From Gnetum montanum (lineage: Eukaryota; Streptophyta; Gnetopsida; Gnetales; Gnetaceae), in NCBI GenBank assembly GCA_015680685.1, contig MNCI01004504.1:565276-629275 (forward strand): 64,000 nucleotides of DNA, written 5' to 3'. A program made the translations under genes and the position numbers. Below the pieces are notes generated by a model. It saw only the letters and a list, made by a program, of their open reading frames with translations. It made no database searches and was not told where the DNA came from. This document shows, piece after piece, positions 1-12,571 of this stretch; position 1 is the first letter of the stretch; every line of letters starts with the position of its first letter.

Positions 1-223
1 GTACACAACTTGGGTTCAGGTTACAAGCTGCTCGAATAAAGAGCCGTTCACTCTAGGACTCCTACTGCGGGCACATGGGAAAAATTCTAACTCTGGAGTG
101 ATCAATCTGCCAGAGCTTCGCTACTTCTAGCCAGGATTGGGAAATGAAGGGAGTGCCGCCTCTTATTTAGAGATATGGCGGTGGGACGCGATATCGCGGC
201 CCAGTGCATGTCGCGTCTCATCA
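1..223 (-). repeat. Partial 3' LTR of element Z
   Basis: Positions 30-200 align with 1095-1265: both copies carry CTCGAATAA, then CGGGCA, then ATTCTAACTCT, a reversed TATA-like TTATTTA stretch, and CGATATCGCGG, at nearly equal spacing. This marks two LTRs of one family on the minus strand. The copy probably ends at 223 with TCTCATCA, the mirror of the TGATGAG that opens the other copy. It runs off the left edge of the window. Its U3 lacks the short tandem repeats found at 1285-1410. Confidence 0.55.
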
Positions 224-487
224 ACAATGCTACCTTTGTTTATGTCTATAAGAAACCCCAACCTCAGATTGCGTACTCCAATCTTCATTTTCATATAATT
301 CATGGGTTCTCTAATAAATTGCCTCACTAGATTTGGCATTATCATAGTCTTGTAGAAGAGGCATGGTTGTGCAATTGTGTGTGAATTTATATGTGACTTT
401 TTATAATTATTTCTTCCTAAAAGATATATTGTTAATTCCTATAAAGCAACCTTGTATGATATAACTAATCTAGATAACTAGAACTGT
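224..487 (-). other. Tiny internal region of element Z
   Basis: Only about 260 bases separate the primer site of Z from its second LTR. No gag or pol motif is visible in any frame. This is either a TRIM-like element or the remnant of a large internal deletion. The purine tract expected beside the 3' LTR is weak. Confidence 0.45.
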
Positions 488-505
488 CCTTGGCAACGGT
501 GCCAA
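488..505 (-). promoter_or_regulatory. Primer-binding site of Z, tRNA-Asp type
   Basis: Read on the minus strand the site is TTGGCACCGTTGCCAAGG, directly after the LTR end. It matches the tRNA-Asp type site known from Athila/Tat elements (TGGCGCCGTTGCCGGGG), apart from three changes of the G-to-A type. That is the expected product of decay at methylated cytosines. Confidence 0.7.
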
Positions 506-1421
506 TGATGAGTGGTGAGGTACCCCTACACTCAATCATACGAATACGAGCATTTCATGCACGATCCAGTCAAACTTCACAAATAAACTAGTTGTGGTAT
601 CCAGACAATTACTCGTAGATCGTAGTTCGCTATCTTCCCACCTGGACTAGTATTAGCTTGTCATGTATGGTTTAGTCCAGAGTGAGGTGTATGATGTGTT
701 CATATACTAATGCTACTCCTAGGGCTAATGGAAAATAATATCAACTAAACTAGGAGAGAGAGAAAAAGAGAGAATCTAAGCTAGCCTAACTATGATGAGC
801 ATCTGTTCCTTAATCATCCATACACATCTTGGACCTCATGCACAACTACCATTGGGATTACCAAGTGCATGGCCTACGTATGCTACTGGGTTACCAAGTA
901 GTCACACTTGAATGCTCGTGATTAAGTCATACTCATTCCACGTTACTAGGAGATAAGGGTGAGAGATGTTAACTAAGAAAGTAGTAAATAAAAGATAATT
1001 AATTAATTAATTAATTAAGCTAAGTAGATGCTGCAATGATGAAGTAATCTCGATCTTTATTACCGATCATGTGCATGTCCAAGTATGCCACACTCGAATA
1101 AGGATGTTGTACAATTACAATCACCACACTACGGGCATGCACTAGGAAATAATTCTAACTCTAAGAAGGAAAAACTACAAGAGTTTGGATAAGGGACTAA
1201 GAACTAATGCCAAAACCAAGTGCACCACCTTTTATTTATAGGCTCACACGGGAACCACGATATCGCGGCTGTGATATTGGGGGTCTAATAACAGGGATCT
1301 GATAATAGGACCTAGTCTGATATCGGGACCTATTAGACTTGGTATCTTGTATCAGGATTCTAATAAAAGGGGTCCAATAACAAGGGTCTAATAACAGGAC
1401 CTAACAGACCATGACTCATCA
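506..1421 (-). repeat. 5' LTR of element Z
   Basis: The LTR is bounded by TGATGAGT at 506 and ACTCATCA ending at 1421, a perfect 8-base terminal inverted repeat, and the primer site adjoins it at 505. A minus-strand TATA box (TATAAATAAAAGG) lies near 1230-1242. The U3 part (1285-1410) holds decayed short repeats of the type GGTCTAATAACAGG. A four-base microsatellite (AATT)n sits near 996-1018. The boundaries rest on the inverted ends and the primer site, not on a target duplication. Confidence 0.6.
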
Positions 1422-1694
1422 CCATGGCTATGTTATTTTATTTTAAGATGTTTTAAATTTTATGTTTTTAGTTTTGGTTTTAGTTATATACACTATTAAT
1501 TACTTTATCATTTTAAGTTATCAAGGTTACAAGTGTTGAATATATTTATGTGAAATATGGCTATGTTGGCTATGGTGAGAACTATAAGATTATGAATAGG
1601 CAAAGATTACTTGCCATTTTTTTTTGTTAATAAAAGGAAAGGCATGATAGGCTATACATTTATCACTCATTTAAGACCAAGATGGGCCATTATG
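1422..1694. other. Spacer without recognisable gene
   Basis: AT-rich sequence between the LTR of Z and the spacer array of element A. It is probably the 3' internal part of element A, interrupted by Z. No coding signal is seen. Confidence 0.4.
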
Positions 1695-1910
1695 CAAGTT
1701 TAGAGTCTTAGCAAAGTGTAATGCTTATTTAAAGTCTTAGTAGACTGCAATGCCAATTTAAATTCTTACCAAACTATAATGCTAGTTTAAATTCTTAGCA
1801 AACTATGATGCTGGTTTAATGCCTTATCAACCCATGATGTCAGTTTAAGGCCTCGACAGGTCATGGCAAACCATGGGTTTGCTAGTTTTAGGCTATGGCA
1901 AGTCCTCAAA
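1695..1910 (-). repeat. Spacer array of element A
   Basis: About six decayed units of roughly 35 bases of the type TAGTTTAAGTCTTAGCAAAC followed by TATGATGC. The array lies directly downstream (minus sense) of the gag-PR block. Arrays of the same motif occupy the same place in elements B, C and D. Confidence 0.75.
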
Positions 1911-2340
1911 ATTTTACATTTTTTGGTCAAAAAATTTTTTTCAAAATTTTTATGGTTTTTTTGTAAGGATTTTTTTTTATCATGTATAAAAGTAATGGAA
2001 AAGAAAGGTTGTAATACATAAGTAAAATACAAATGAAAGTATAAATCTAGGCTACTTGCATGAAGAGTAAAATAAAATGCACAAACAAGCATAAAAAATT
2101 AGCAAAGAGAGGCTAAGCTACATGGCTATTGGCTATATGATTAGGAAATGAGTAAGGTCTATCTACATAAGTTTGTATTCACCATTTCCTTCACCAATGC
2201 TATTAAATGAAAGTTCATTCCATGATGCATCTTGCTGCCCATTCTTGTTGTTATTGGCTTTCTGCTCTCTCTCAGGTTGTTCACTCTAGTAACTGGGAGT
2301 TTCTTCTTGAAACTCCACTTTGGACCCTTACTCTATGTCC
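1911..2340 (-). other. Spacer between protease and array, element A
   Basis: AT-rich, with poly-T runs near 1920-1980. No domain is seen. A short ORF at 1787-2092 covers array and poly-T sequence and is not credible. Confidence 0.4.
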
Positions 2341-5300
2341 ATGTTGTTAACAGTTAGGGGTACTACATTATCACCTGGAATGATGATCTCACCGCCCATC
2401 CCCCCTCCCCCTCATAAGGGAGGTGAATCTTTTAGTGGATGGGGGAAGACAACTTATAACTAAGATAACCAAGGTCTTCCTAGAATAAGGTTAAACCCAT
2501 GAATCTCCTTCATCACCAATAAATCTATAGTTATGGGTAATTTCTCCCCTACCATAAAATCTAAGGAGATTCACCCTTTGATAGCAACCCTTGATCTGTT
2601 GAAATATTTGAGAGTAGCTATTGATGTTTGTTGTGTTTTCTCTATCAAGCCTAATCATTCAATGATTGTACATAGGATGACGTTAGTAGTTGCACCATCA
2701 TCTACATGCACCCAATGCATCTTAAACTACCCTATGCATATAGTTATGAATAGAGAAGACCTAGTAATTTTTCCATTCTAGGGATTAACCTTAATTTTGC
2801 TATTGTGAAATGTTAGAGATGTGGACTTCCCTTCTCTAGGTTTGGGAGGAATCATTACTACATGAATGGATTTCTCATTAATGGGTATATCCTCATTGAT
2901 AGGGATAGAAATCATCATTTTGACTAATGCCTCATGATGTGTGGTAGAATTCATGATTAGGTCATACAAACTCAAAGTAGTATTCTTTTACTTAAGAGAT
3001 TGTCTAACCTGATCTATTGCACTAAGGAAAATTTTCTTTTTGGCTGCAGGATTGTTGTCCCAATTATGCTTCACTTCCTCCATGTGCCCAAAAATTCCTG
3101 CTTTAGTCTTAGTTTGTGTTTATTAAGACTTCTCCTCATTCTTCTATCCATGAGCTTTAGGATTCTCCTATGGTTTGTTGTTTGAAGTAAGTTTAGTAGA
3201 GGAAGTTATGGGTATAGTCAATATGGAAGTGGGCTTTGTTGGGTTGACTTCCTTCTATGCCTCCATCTGCTTGTCATCCTTATTGTTGGCCTTTTTTCTT
3301 CTTCCTATTTTTTTTGTTTGGATCTTTTTGGTTATCAGTTGTTGGTTATGAGGAAGATGTAATAACATTAGCAACCATAAGGGATTGTTGGATGGTTTAA
3401 CCATTTTGTGAGGCTATGGTTGGTTGGGCTATAGTGGGTTGGGGCACCCTTATGATAAATGGTTCCCTAGGATGTACTTGTGATGACACCCTTACATGAA
3501 AAGGGAATCTTGACCTAGTCAGAGCTAAAGAAGCTCTTTCACCATAAGGGGATACATAAATCACAAATGCTTCTCTCGAGGACCTTTGATTACAATCTAC
3601 ATTAAATGTCAATATAATATATGCAATCTTGGTAGGATTCAATGGGTCTTTGTACACCTACATTGATTGGTCTTGAGGTCAAACAAGGTTGGATGAATCT
3701 AAAACCAACTCTCCCCTATCTATCATCTTCTATAATTCATCCTTCAACGCAAGGTAGAAGTATGTGTCATGATCGGGCAATTGGTGATAGTGGCAAAAGT
3801 AGTCTATCTTGAAGTATTTAGGTAATGGTGGATCATCTTTTGTTGCTCTAGCAAGATCCTTGGCTATTTCATATAGTCTATCATGCTTCTGTTAAGAAGC
3901 TTTAAACATCTATTTGTATTGGATACATCCACTTTTCAATAGTTGATCCAATAATTCTAATGGTTTAGACCTATTTAGACCTATCCTTCCTTTCAAAATT
4001 GGGTTTTGTTGTTGTCGATGTAGTGGCCCTAGAGGCCAAAGGTTGGTTGTCATAATTATTATGGGTGGGCACCTTGGGTGGATTCGTCCTTAGCCCCTTG
4101 CTAGTGATCTTGGCCTCTACAGTTGCTATAGTTATATTTTTATATTTACTTTTCTCCTTTTCTTTCAACATATGTTGGTTTTTGTATGCTACATAGGCTA
4201 GATCATAACTGGCCTCCATAGCATCTTCTATATTTTTGGTTTGGGAGAATGCTTAGCTAAGTGACCGCGGGTTAAGGTAGTAAATTTTAGACTTAATAAA
4301 TTCATTAACCACCTCCTTAAATATAGCCAAGAGGTGATTTTTAGCTATGGGCTTTGGTATTTTGTTCAAAGTCCATTCCATCACTAGATGAACTTTTGTA
4401 CAGGCTCAAGGATTCCTTGCTTGACCTTCATGAGTTGGTCAAGTGTGGTGTTGGACTTAAGTTATACTTAAAGGGATTAATGAACTAAGATATCAAGTCT
4501 TTCAGGGAGGATATGGATCCTCTAGGTAATTCTTAGCACTAATTAAGCACTTTTCCATTCAAGGACATAGGAAAAATCCCCATGATGGTATGAGGCCATG
4601 GCTAAAATAACAAGCACTCATATCTAAAGGTTATAAGGTGAGCATTAGGGTCGCCTTTTCCACTATATTTGGTAAACTAGGAAATAGGGACATCAAGAGG
4701 TAATGTCAAAGGTGGGACCACAGGACTGACAAGATCATCTTGGTATAAGTTCATGATCTTTACCCTTTGGGAAATAGAGGCTTTGAGCCTCTTTAACTTC
4801 TCTATCAGGTCCTGCATCATCTGGAATGCTTGGTCCAGGCCCTACAATGGCCTTGTTGGTTGTGCAACCTACACATATGGCTGTGATATCTCTTGTGACA
4901 CTTTTCGCCTCACTATGGATTGCATGATAGAAGGAAGGAATTGTGTTATGGTTGTGACTTATAAATCAAACAAAGAAAAGGACGTCTTTGCAAGTACTTG
5001 AGGCACATATGGGATAAAGGAGGTATGTGACCCTTGTGTTGCCTAGGGACTCATAGTGCATCTCATGTGTGTAATTAGTGGATTTGTGGTAGTAAAATCC
5101 ATTGTCACTAATTTTTTGTATTAATACTATGTTGTAAATTGTATTAATGTATTATGATTTATTGTTTTTGACATTCTCTAAGATTGATGTGTGGCTATAA
5201 CAGGTATGGGATCTACTATAGTAGGATAGGAAGATGTGGAAGATGGTGGCACCATGCCCATGGAGAAAAAAAAATCATTGGAGGAAGACTCTATGACCTT

Positions 5301-5735
5301 GAGGGATGTTTGTTGAAATATTCCTCCCAAGATGTCTTTAGGCTCAGATTCTACCTTGAATTCATCCTCCTCTTCCTATTTTTCCTTAGAGATATGCTTG
5401 TCATCTTCTTCTTCCATGACAATCATTTAGGCTAGAATGCTAGCATAGAAGTTAGTAAGGGAAATTTGATCATACGGGAAAGGGATGTATTCTTTCTCAC
5501 TCCTATGTATGAGCTCAAACTCCCTCTTAGCCTCAAATTTAATTCATGGCATTAACATGCCTTCCTGTATTTTAGCACAAATGAAGTTATAGAAATCTTC
5601 ATTTATAGGTGTAAAATTAGGAGTTTCCCCTCTAACTCTTAAATATCCTTGACACTCCATGATGGTAGGATCTTTGGGGTCATAAACTCTTATGGCCTGT
5701 TGATCTGACCTACCATCATTGTAGTTGTAAGTCAA
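2341..5735 (-). pseudogene. Gag-protease polyprotein, element A (broken)
   Basis: This is a Ty3-type gag followed by a retropepsin-like protease, read right to left and interrupted by many stops and shifts. The N-terminal part (5544-5735) carries FYNFICAKIQ, the counterpart of YNYICVKIQ in element C. Near 4640-4760 the gag core has VPPLTLPL and KGDPNAHLI. Around 3800-4000 it has ELLDQLLKSG. The conserved SLYDL...HHEAL segment is at 2778-2975. The protease near 2350-2770 has DDGATTNVI at the active site and LILGRPWL downstream. Order and spacing match elements B, C and D. No RT or integrase follows; the spacer array does. Gag would form the particle and protease would mature it, but this copy cannot be translated intact. 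Confidence 0.85.
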
Positions 5736-6590
5736 CTTAGTTGATCATGGGAGAGACATGGTTACTTTAATGAGAATTGCTCAAGATAGGATATGGAAAG
5801 CAAAAATGATAGTAGATTCCAACAACTGGAAATGAGAGTAATCAAAGGAAGTAAAAATGGTTGAAAATGGGGTAGTTACTAGAACTAGCAAGTAGGGGAT
5901 AAAGGGGATAGACTCCCTTACCCACAATGCAAAGGTGCAAAGGTGATAGCTAAGTTTACCCTTAATAATCTTCTAACTATCACACTCCCTAATGCCCACA
6001 TTGGCTTCCTAGCTATCACAGCTTTGGATATGGAAGGGGGGAAAGAGGGGGTGAGATGGGGGGATCTCACACCTTAGAAAGCCAACATTGGTAAAAGAAT
6101 GGTATGAAAGCTATTAAAGGTGTGGAGAAAGGATGTAAATTTTGATAGTTGTAATTACTATGAGGTTTAAATTATGTGGAAATAGGAAAATTTGATTAAT
6201 AGATTACTTACTATAAGTAGTAAGTGGGGGGTAAGGAGGGTTTACCTCTTTACTAGAAGTGCCAAGCTTAGAACATTGGGGTCAAGCTTCACCTATGTTG
6301 GTCTCCTAGCTATCACACCCCCAAGTGTGATAGGGGGTAAGAGGGGGTGAGATGGTGGGTTCTCACACCTTCTAAAACCAACATTGATGAAAGGGGGAAG
6401 AGTGGGATAACCAAAATAGAAACTTGTAACTTTCTCAAACTAGTTTTAGAAACTACCAAATTCAACCACAAAGGAAGGGGAAAGTGCTTTAGTTGGTGAG
6501 GATGGCAACATTGGTTCTACCACCCTTGCACTCCTCCATGCTATCCTTGAAGTTTCCTAGCTAGATTTTCCACCTATAGAGGGTGTGTCA
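5736..6590 (-). other. Leader of element A with internal duplication
   Basis: Non-coding stretch upstream of gag. A segment near 5880-6100 recurs at about 6205-6395, offset by 296 bases; both copies carry GAGGGGGTGAGATGG and CTCACACCTT. The expected primer site (TGGTGCTAGAAGG) is not found, so the LTR-leader junction has probably been rearranged. Confidence 0.5.
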
Positions 6591-6877
6591 CCGTAGAGAA
6601 ATGTATGCCCCACATAAAACTCATTAGATTGCTATTTTTTGGCATTCCAAAAGGCATTTTTGACTTCCCCAAGCCAAAATATAGATACTAGGTGACTTTT
6701 CTCACTTGGAGAATGAGTCTTTGATCACTTATGAAGAATTTTTTAGTCTCACAAGTATGAAATATGTGAGATTGTCCCTTTATGAGTTACAACCTTCACA
6801 TTTACAATAAAATAATACCTCGGGCTTCATGGGATGGGATTACAGAGATTTCAACATGCAAATTTGATGGTGTTTCA
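6591..6877 (-). repeat. 5' LTR remnant of element A (U3 end)
   Basis: In minus sense it begins TGAAACACCATC, the terminus shared with elements B and C. It aligns to 12,190-12,503, the LTR of element D: both have AAGGCATTTT, CCCCAAGCC or TCCCAAGCC, and TTTTAGTCTCA or TTTTAGCCTCA. Only the outer ~290 bases are alignable, so the rest is deleted or diverged. Confidence 0.6.
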
Positions 6878-7307
6878 CATCGACTCTTCATGCTTCAAGG
6901 TTTGACCATGCTAAACACTATCGATCCACCTCAGTTGTATCTCTATTTTATTATTCTTGATGCTATAATCATTTTCTTGATATTCTAACCTCATTTTTCT
7001 AGCCCTAGATTCATGAGATCACATTCATTAACCAATTGATTTCTTTCCCATGATCCATGATGTTGTCTAAGGTAAGTTTGTAATGTTCTTATTTTGCTTC
7101 TTGTACACCTTATAAGATTAATCTTGGATGATCCAACATGATAGGGGTCTCAAATGATGCTTTGATGATCATCAAAGATAATTTGAAGGCATGGGAGGCA
7201 GAGTTACCTAATTTCTCCTTCCTAAATGGTAGGGTTCATTAACATATCCTTGCATCAACATAGAGTTGTTGATGCCCCTATGTCACCTCTCTCGGCATCA
7301 ATGATCC
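6878..7307. other. Flank between element A and the G promoter
   Basis: AT-rich, no coding domain. A short inverted repeat, TTGATGCC / GGCATCAA (about 7267-7294), lies just upstream of the TATA box at 7308. Confidence 0.35.
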
Positions 7308-7316
7308 TATATATAG
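7308..7316 (+). promoter_or_regulatory. TATA box upstream of pseudogene G
   Basis: TATATATAG followed by GC-richer sequence and a CT-rich leader, the usual layout of a plant core promoter. The decayed coding region G begins about 480 bases downstream. It could equally be the promoter of an unrecognised LTR. Confidence 0.4.
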
Positions 7317-7789
7317 TGGGGGTGCCAAAGCAATGCCTCACACTTTCTCATTTATGTATTCTCTCTTTCTTTTTCTCCAATGGATTAAAACAAGAAAAAC
7401 TATACTAAACTTTTCATCCTACAAGCGTATTGGTAAAATTCTTTCATGCAATCTTCTACGATCTTCTTGTCCTTGGTGTTCTACTAGTGGTTCAAGACTA
7501 GTATCTTGTAACTTAATTGTGGGGGAGAGACACCACTTTGGGTATGTGTGGAATGTTTTTAGTAGTTATTTAAACATTTATATCTTATTCATTCTTACTC
7601 ATGCATGTCATATTTCAATATTTATAATGATGTTTTTTAAGTATTTCCCAAGGATTGTATGTATCATTATTTTCATGCACAATTTTTGTAATGGTATTAT
7701 GATACCTAGAGGAAACTTAACTTTTAGCAAATTTCACAGCTAATCATGTTATAGTGATTGTGATTCAAACTATGTATACCAAGGAGTGT

Positions 7790-10473
7790 TGAAGTAAAAC
7801 AATATCAACCCTCTAATTATAAACCCTTACGAGAACCACTAGTTTTTGAGGAGAAAGAAGGAGAGGAACTTCAATCTCCTAATCCAAAAATTGTAGATCT
7901 TATTTTAAAGCCTGTAGGCCCTACTCTGGAAAGGCCTCTACCTAGAAGTATATTAGAATATAGGCAATCACATTCTCAATAAGTAGGTTGAGAACATGCA
8001 TAGTAGTAGGCAACCAAAAAAGTGTTAAAGGAGCTATCAAAAGATGATGAACAGTATGCAAATGACATCTAAGAGGGTATGGGTTCTCACAATGTCTACC
8101 AAAAACCCATCCATGAAGAGAAAAATTATCATCATTTCCTTAATCTTGGTCCTCTTAAGCTTAATAAGTTACTATAGTAGATAGGTTGTTATGACTACAT
8201 CACCCAATCCTTCACATGGTACCACTACAAAATAAAGAAATTCTACCAAAACCTCACTATCCTTGGTGTCATGACCCTTATTGGTGGAATTCTTATGCCT
8301 AATTTTACATGGGTAATCTCATAGGATACAATATTTCCAAATGAACTAATGAAAAATTAGTGCCCATGAACCAAAAAATCTAATCTCAAGCTAAGGTCAA
8401 GGGTCATGCTAAAAGCCTTTAATATAGATAAATCTAAGGTGAAGATGTCAAAACTTCTCCTAGTCCAAAATTTTATGTGAAAAATTATCACCCATAATTT
8501 TATGTCCACTAAATGTCCATCACGTATCTTTACTAAAGGGGCTAAGGTTGTGACTATGATGAGGGGGAAGTAACTATCAACATTTCAAATTTTCTCTACA
8601 AGGACTTAATTCAAAAAATTAAAGATATGGTTAGAAATAGGACGGAGGTGTATTCCTTTTTAGCATTAATCCAAAAAAATTTCAAACTAGTAGGCATATT
8701 CAATCATGTGGAAATACATCCTACAATAGTAAGTATAGTAAACTGGGAAAACATAAAGATGGTTGTTTCACAATGATGTTCTAAGGTCATTGAAGCTATA
8801 CCCAACTCAAAAGATGAGATGCCTTTCACAAAGATATCTTGCATCTAACCTCTAGACTAGCTCCACCAGCCCTAATCTAGAGCAATAACCATACCTCAAG
8901 CATCTCAATGAACACAAGTACAAGGGCCTAGTAGATCTATTTCCTAACATGAACATTAAGTAAAGCAAGGAACTTCTTCCTAGTGATGATTCTTAATTTG
9001 TCATACATATCGAAGATGATGGATAGGCTATCATAATCCACATTGAAGGGTTGTAAGAAATTTGTAGTAATTTCCTACAAATGGTAAAAGCCATTATGGA
9101 TGCTAATATAGTAATGAAAAAACCTTTCCATTTTCCTTCTCCATTCTTAAATGATCCACCCATGGCTAATTTTAATTCCCCTATTCAATCTCATATTTAT
9201 ATGCCTTTACAAAGTGTTTTCTCTTTACATCGATCAAGATGTAATATGCATAATGTCTATAATGTGGCCAAAGTCCTTCATGTATTTACTAATCAACTTG
9301 GCCTAGTCACTAGTATCAAGGAGTGATCCTAGTGTCAAGTTGCTATTGAGGAACATCAACAGTACAGTTGAGACTAAACTTGTCAAGATGCAAGCCAAGT
9401 TAAAAATCACTTATGCTAATAGAACATTCTATTTGTAAAAGTTGTAGAGAACACAAGATGAGATAGGATAGTTGCATGAATAGTTGGAACATTTCACACC
9501 ATTAGTACTTGCACCTTTCATAATTACTCTAGAGGTTCGAATTGAGTACCTATAGGCTAACCTATTTTAGGTGTAATACATTGCTGAGGAAGCTTTATTT
9601 ATAAATGATGGATTAAAGTGTCAAACAAAAATGTTGAAGCATCAATTACAATAATGAGAAACAATAACCTAGGAAAAGGAAAAATAGGTACTTTCCCTTT
9701 CTTATCATGTGTGAAGTTTGAAGGACGAAAGTCAAATCATGGTCTAATTTTGGAATAAGTAACTTTCCATAGAAAAAAAGCACTTGAACTTATGATAGGA
9801 GCTAGCAAATAAAACCATTAGAAAAACCAATGAACTCATAAAGATCTATTTAATCAAGTAGGTAACCTAGGATGTTGAGGTACATAGATTGCACAAAATT
9901 ATAGCTATTTTAAATGACTAAGTAATTAGGGAGAGACATGAGGTGAAGGGAAAATTTGATTCCTTGCATGCCAAACATTAAAAATTGGCCACAAGTTAAC
10001 CGTTACTACACAAGAAAATGAACCTTTTGGAAAACATATACATTCTCTTCCATGAAGTAGCTATTAATGTCTTTGAGAGGAAACTTAAGAGAGTTGAAAA
10101 GGACATGCAAGTATGATGAAAAACATATTTCTATTATTTCCAAACTTCTATAGGTTAATTTTACACATAGCTAGAATGAAAACTCCATCAAAGAGTAGCC
10201 AAAATAGATGTAGATCAATGTGAGCTTCTACAAGAAAAGAGAAGTCATGAGTTGTTCCAAGATAATGCTAAGGAATGGAGAAAAGTAATTTTGTAAAAGC
10301 AAGCACTGATGCATCATTAGAATCAATAGCTTTGAGCAAGGATGATGGACAGAGAAGCACAACTTCAAAGATTTCACATGTCCACACCTAGATCCTCTAG
10401 CTTCTTCTCATATCAAGCAAGCACATCATGGGAATTCTTCTCACAACCACCACCCCATGGCACTTCTTACTAA
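7790..10473 (+). pseudogene. Pseudogene G: unrecognised coiled-coil protein
   Basis: On the plus strand a long, stop-riddled reading frame keeps protein-like composition over about 2.7 kb. The N-terminal part has acidic and proline-rich stretches (KEGEELQSPNPK). The middle has WYHYKIKKFYQNL near 8220-8260 and PSPFLNDPPMANF near 9140. From about 9350 to 10,330 it is rich in E, K, L and Q with heptad-like spacing, suggesting a long coiled coil. It ends with a serine/proline-rich tail and TAA at 10,471. I do not recognise the family. The arrangement (globular part then coiled coil, own TATA box) resembles the accessory gene inside element B, but sequence homology is not evident by eye. Confidence 0.45.
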
Positions 10474-11283
10474 GGTGGCTTGGACTCTATTATAACATAA
10501 TCATGGTCTATTCATTTATCCATTTTATTCTCTACATTAATCATATAATGTATCTAGTTCCAATCTTGTGTTTTGAGCTTTAAATATATGGGACTAGCTT
10601 TACTTGGTTGTGAGTATGCATCTAGTGTTTATGGTTTTCAAAATGCATAGTTGAGTTTTTTATCTCCTAGGTATGCATCATTTCCTTCCAATTTATACTT
10701 GTAGATTTGGAGCATGTTTCAAGCTTCACAGAAATTTTTTGGCTTTGTTTGAAGATCCTTGAAAAGCTTCAACATGTTTCTAGGCCATCCAGCTTTCATC
10801 TAGGAGAACAAGTACAAAGTATGATTGTAGGATGCACTAGCTTCCATGTACCAAAGCATCCCCCACTTCAACATATGAGCACTAATGCATCCCCCTCCTT
10901 CTTGATGTCCTATTTTGGACACTTTACCTCCTCTATCACCTTTGGTATGTTCTAGGTAGTTCAACTTATGTTGATGGTCCTTCATTAACACTTGGGCACT
11001 AGCGAACCTTTGCCATTATGCTGGAAAAACTATAAATACTTGGGACCAGCTCCATATTAAATGAACTTAGTTCTGAGCATTTATTTTAGGATTTTACCAT
11101 TTTATTTTGTGTAAAAAACTATTCCTTCTTTGGATAAGTGATTCCTTCCTTTTTTTATGTGTTTTTTTGTAGCTTTCACAAGTGTAGCTAGACTCTATCA
11201 AAGTGATACCATGCTTATGTAGCCTAGCATTGTTTAGTCAATGCATAGTCCAATGTTTGCATAGTGAATAAAGCTTATAGTTT
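10474..11283. other. Spacer between G and the LTR of element D
   Basis: AT-rich sequence with no recognisable domain. ORFs here overlap on both strands and show no conserved motif. It probably holds the 3' flank of G. Confidence 0.35.
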
Positions 11284-12503
11284 TGTAACACCTAAAAATT
11301 TCATGCTAGAAGGCTAAAAATTTCAAAATGAGACAATTTGGCTTCAAATCCATGGGCCTTGAAAAAAGGATTTAAAGCACTTCGATGATCTTATCAATCA
11401 CCCACAAACGTACAATTTGTTAACAATGTGAATAAAATGTAATTACATATACAAATTTAAGTGTAGAAAAATAGAGAATAAATTTGTAATGAACAAATGA
11501 AATTGCAAATTTTTTAATTAAAATAATAAAATTTTCATAGGAACAACATTCAGTGAATGCAAAATTTTGAATTTCAATGCACAAAGAGTAAAAGGAAGAA
11601 TTCTTGAAACCTGATTCAACTAGCAAGGTGTGCTCTATAATTAGCCCTACTTTTAATGGTTTCATATGTTCTACATCTCAAGCTTGTCACTAATTTCTCT
11701 ATCATTTGGATCTACGTTATGAATAGAAGGATTGCTATAGACCTTTGGATGGTCTACACTACTCTGAGAGTCTTGGTGTTTAGCTTGAATGCAAATTGCC
11801 AAAAGTCCTAGTTTTATAACTTTTGTTTTCCAACACTACTACAAACTTTTTAAGTTTGGTCAATGCATAGATCATCCAAAAGTTCCTTCAATGAAATACT
11901 CTTCATTTTAAATAGGTTATTAATGTCTTGATTTGTTGCTACAAATTTTTACCATGATTGATGATATATGAATGCAAATTTCTGGCATGTGGAAGGCATC
12001 TCTTAGCAATGTATTTAATAGATTTAGATAGTTTTATCTTTTTTACACTACTCCCATATGCTGCCTAGCATAAAAATTCAAGGCCTAGCATAAAAACTCA
12101 AAGCCCAAATTTTATATGATTCCTTTGCAAGTTTCTCCAACGTAAAACCTTCCATGACCAATGTATAGGCTAATAAATGTCAAATTTGATGCCCTGCAAG
12201 GCATTTTCAACCTTCCCAAGCCAAGATATATGAAATCTATAGATTTTCCTTCCTCAAAGATGAGGCATTCAATAGCTTATGAGGCATCTTTTAGCCTCAA
12301 AAAATTGGGATGTGTAAGATTGACAACATATGCACTGCAAATTTCACATTTTACATTAAAGATATCACCTCAAATCCTAGTAATAAAGGTTACAATCTCA
12401 AATTTTGGGAAAAATAAGCTAGATGTATCTACCATTATTTTCCACCAAATTACCAATAAGTTTAGTTACAAGTTTCAACATGGATTTTATTTGGTGTCTT
12501 TTA
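11284..12503 (-). repeat. 3' LTR of element D
   Basis: Opens TGTAACACC on the plus strand and ends at 12,503, next to the conserved polypurine block. The right 310 bases match the LTR remnant of element A. The minus-strand start (TAAAAGACACC) is a decayed form of TGAAACACC. A possible TATA box in minus sense (TATAAAAC) lies near 11,813. The left boundary is set by analogy with B and is less certain. Confidence 0.6.
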
Positions 12504-12571
12504 TTGGCTCCTTATTTGTTGATGTTTAGAGGATTAACCTAAGAGACATTGACTAAGAATGCAAAACATCA
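12504..12571 (-). promoter_or_regulatory. Polypurine tract block of element D
   Basis: In minus sense it reads AACATCAACAAATAAGGAGC up to the LTR, preceded by CTCTTAGGTTAATCCTC and, about 60 bases out, TGATGTTTTGCA. It corresponds base for base to the polypurine blocks of elements B (14,914-14,981) and C (42,700-42,769). Confidence 0.7.

Noticed and set aside
163-345. 60-codon minus-strand ORF in element Z
   Set aside because: It crosses the presumed LTR boundary at 223 and has no gag-like motif.
7333-7743. 136-codon hydrophobic ORF after the TATA box at 7308
   Set aside because: Composition follows the T-rich leader; no domain, and the coding trace of G starts further down.
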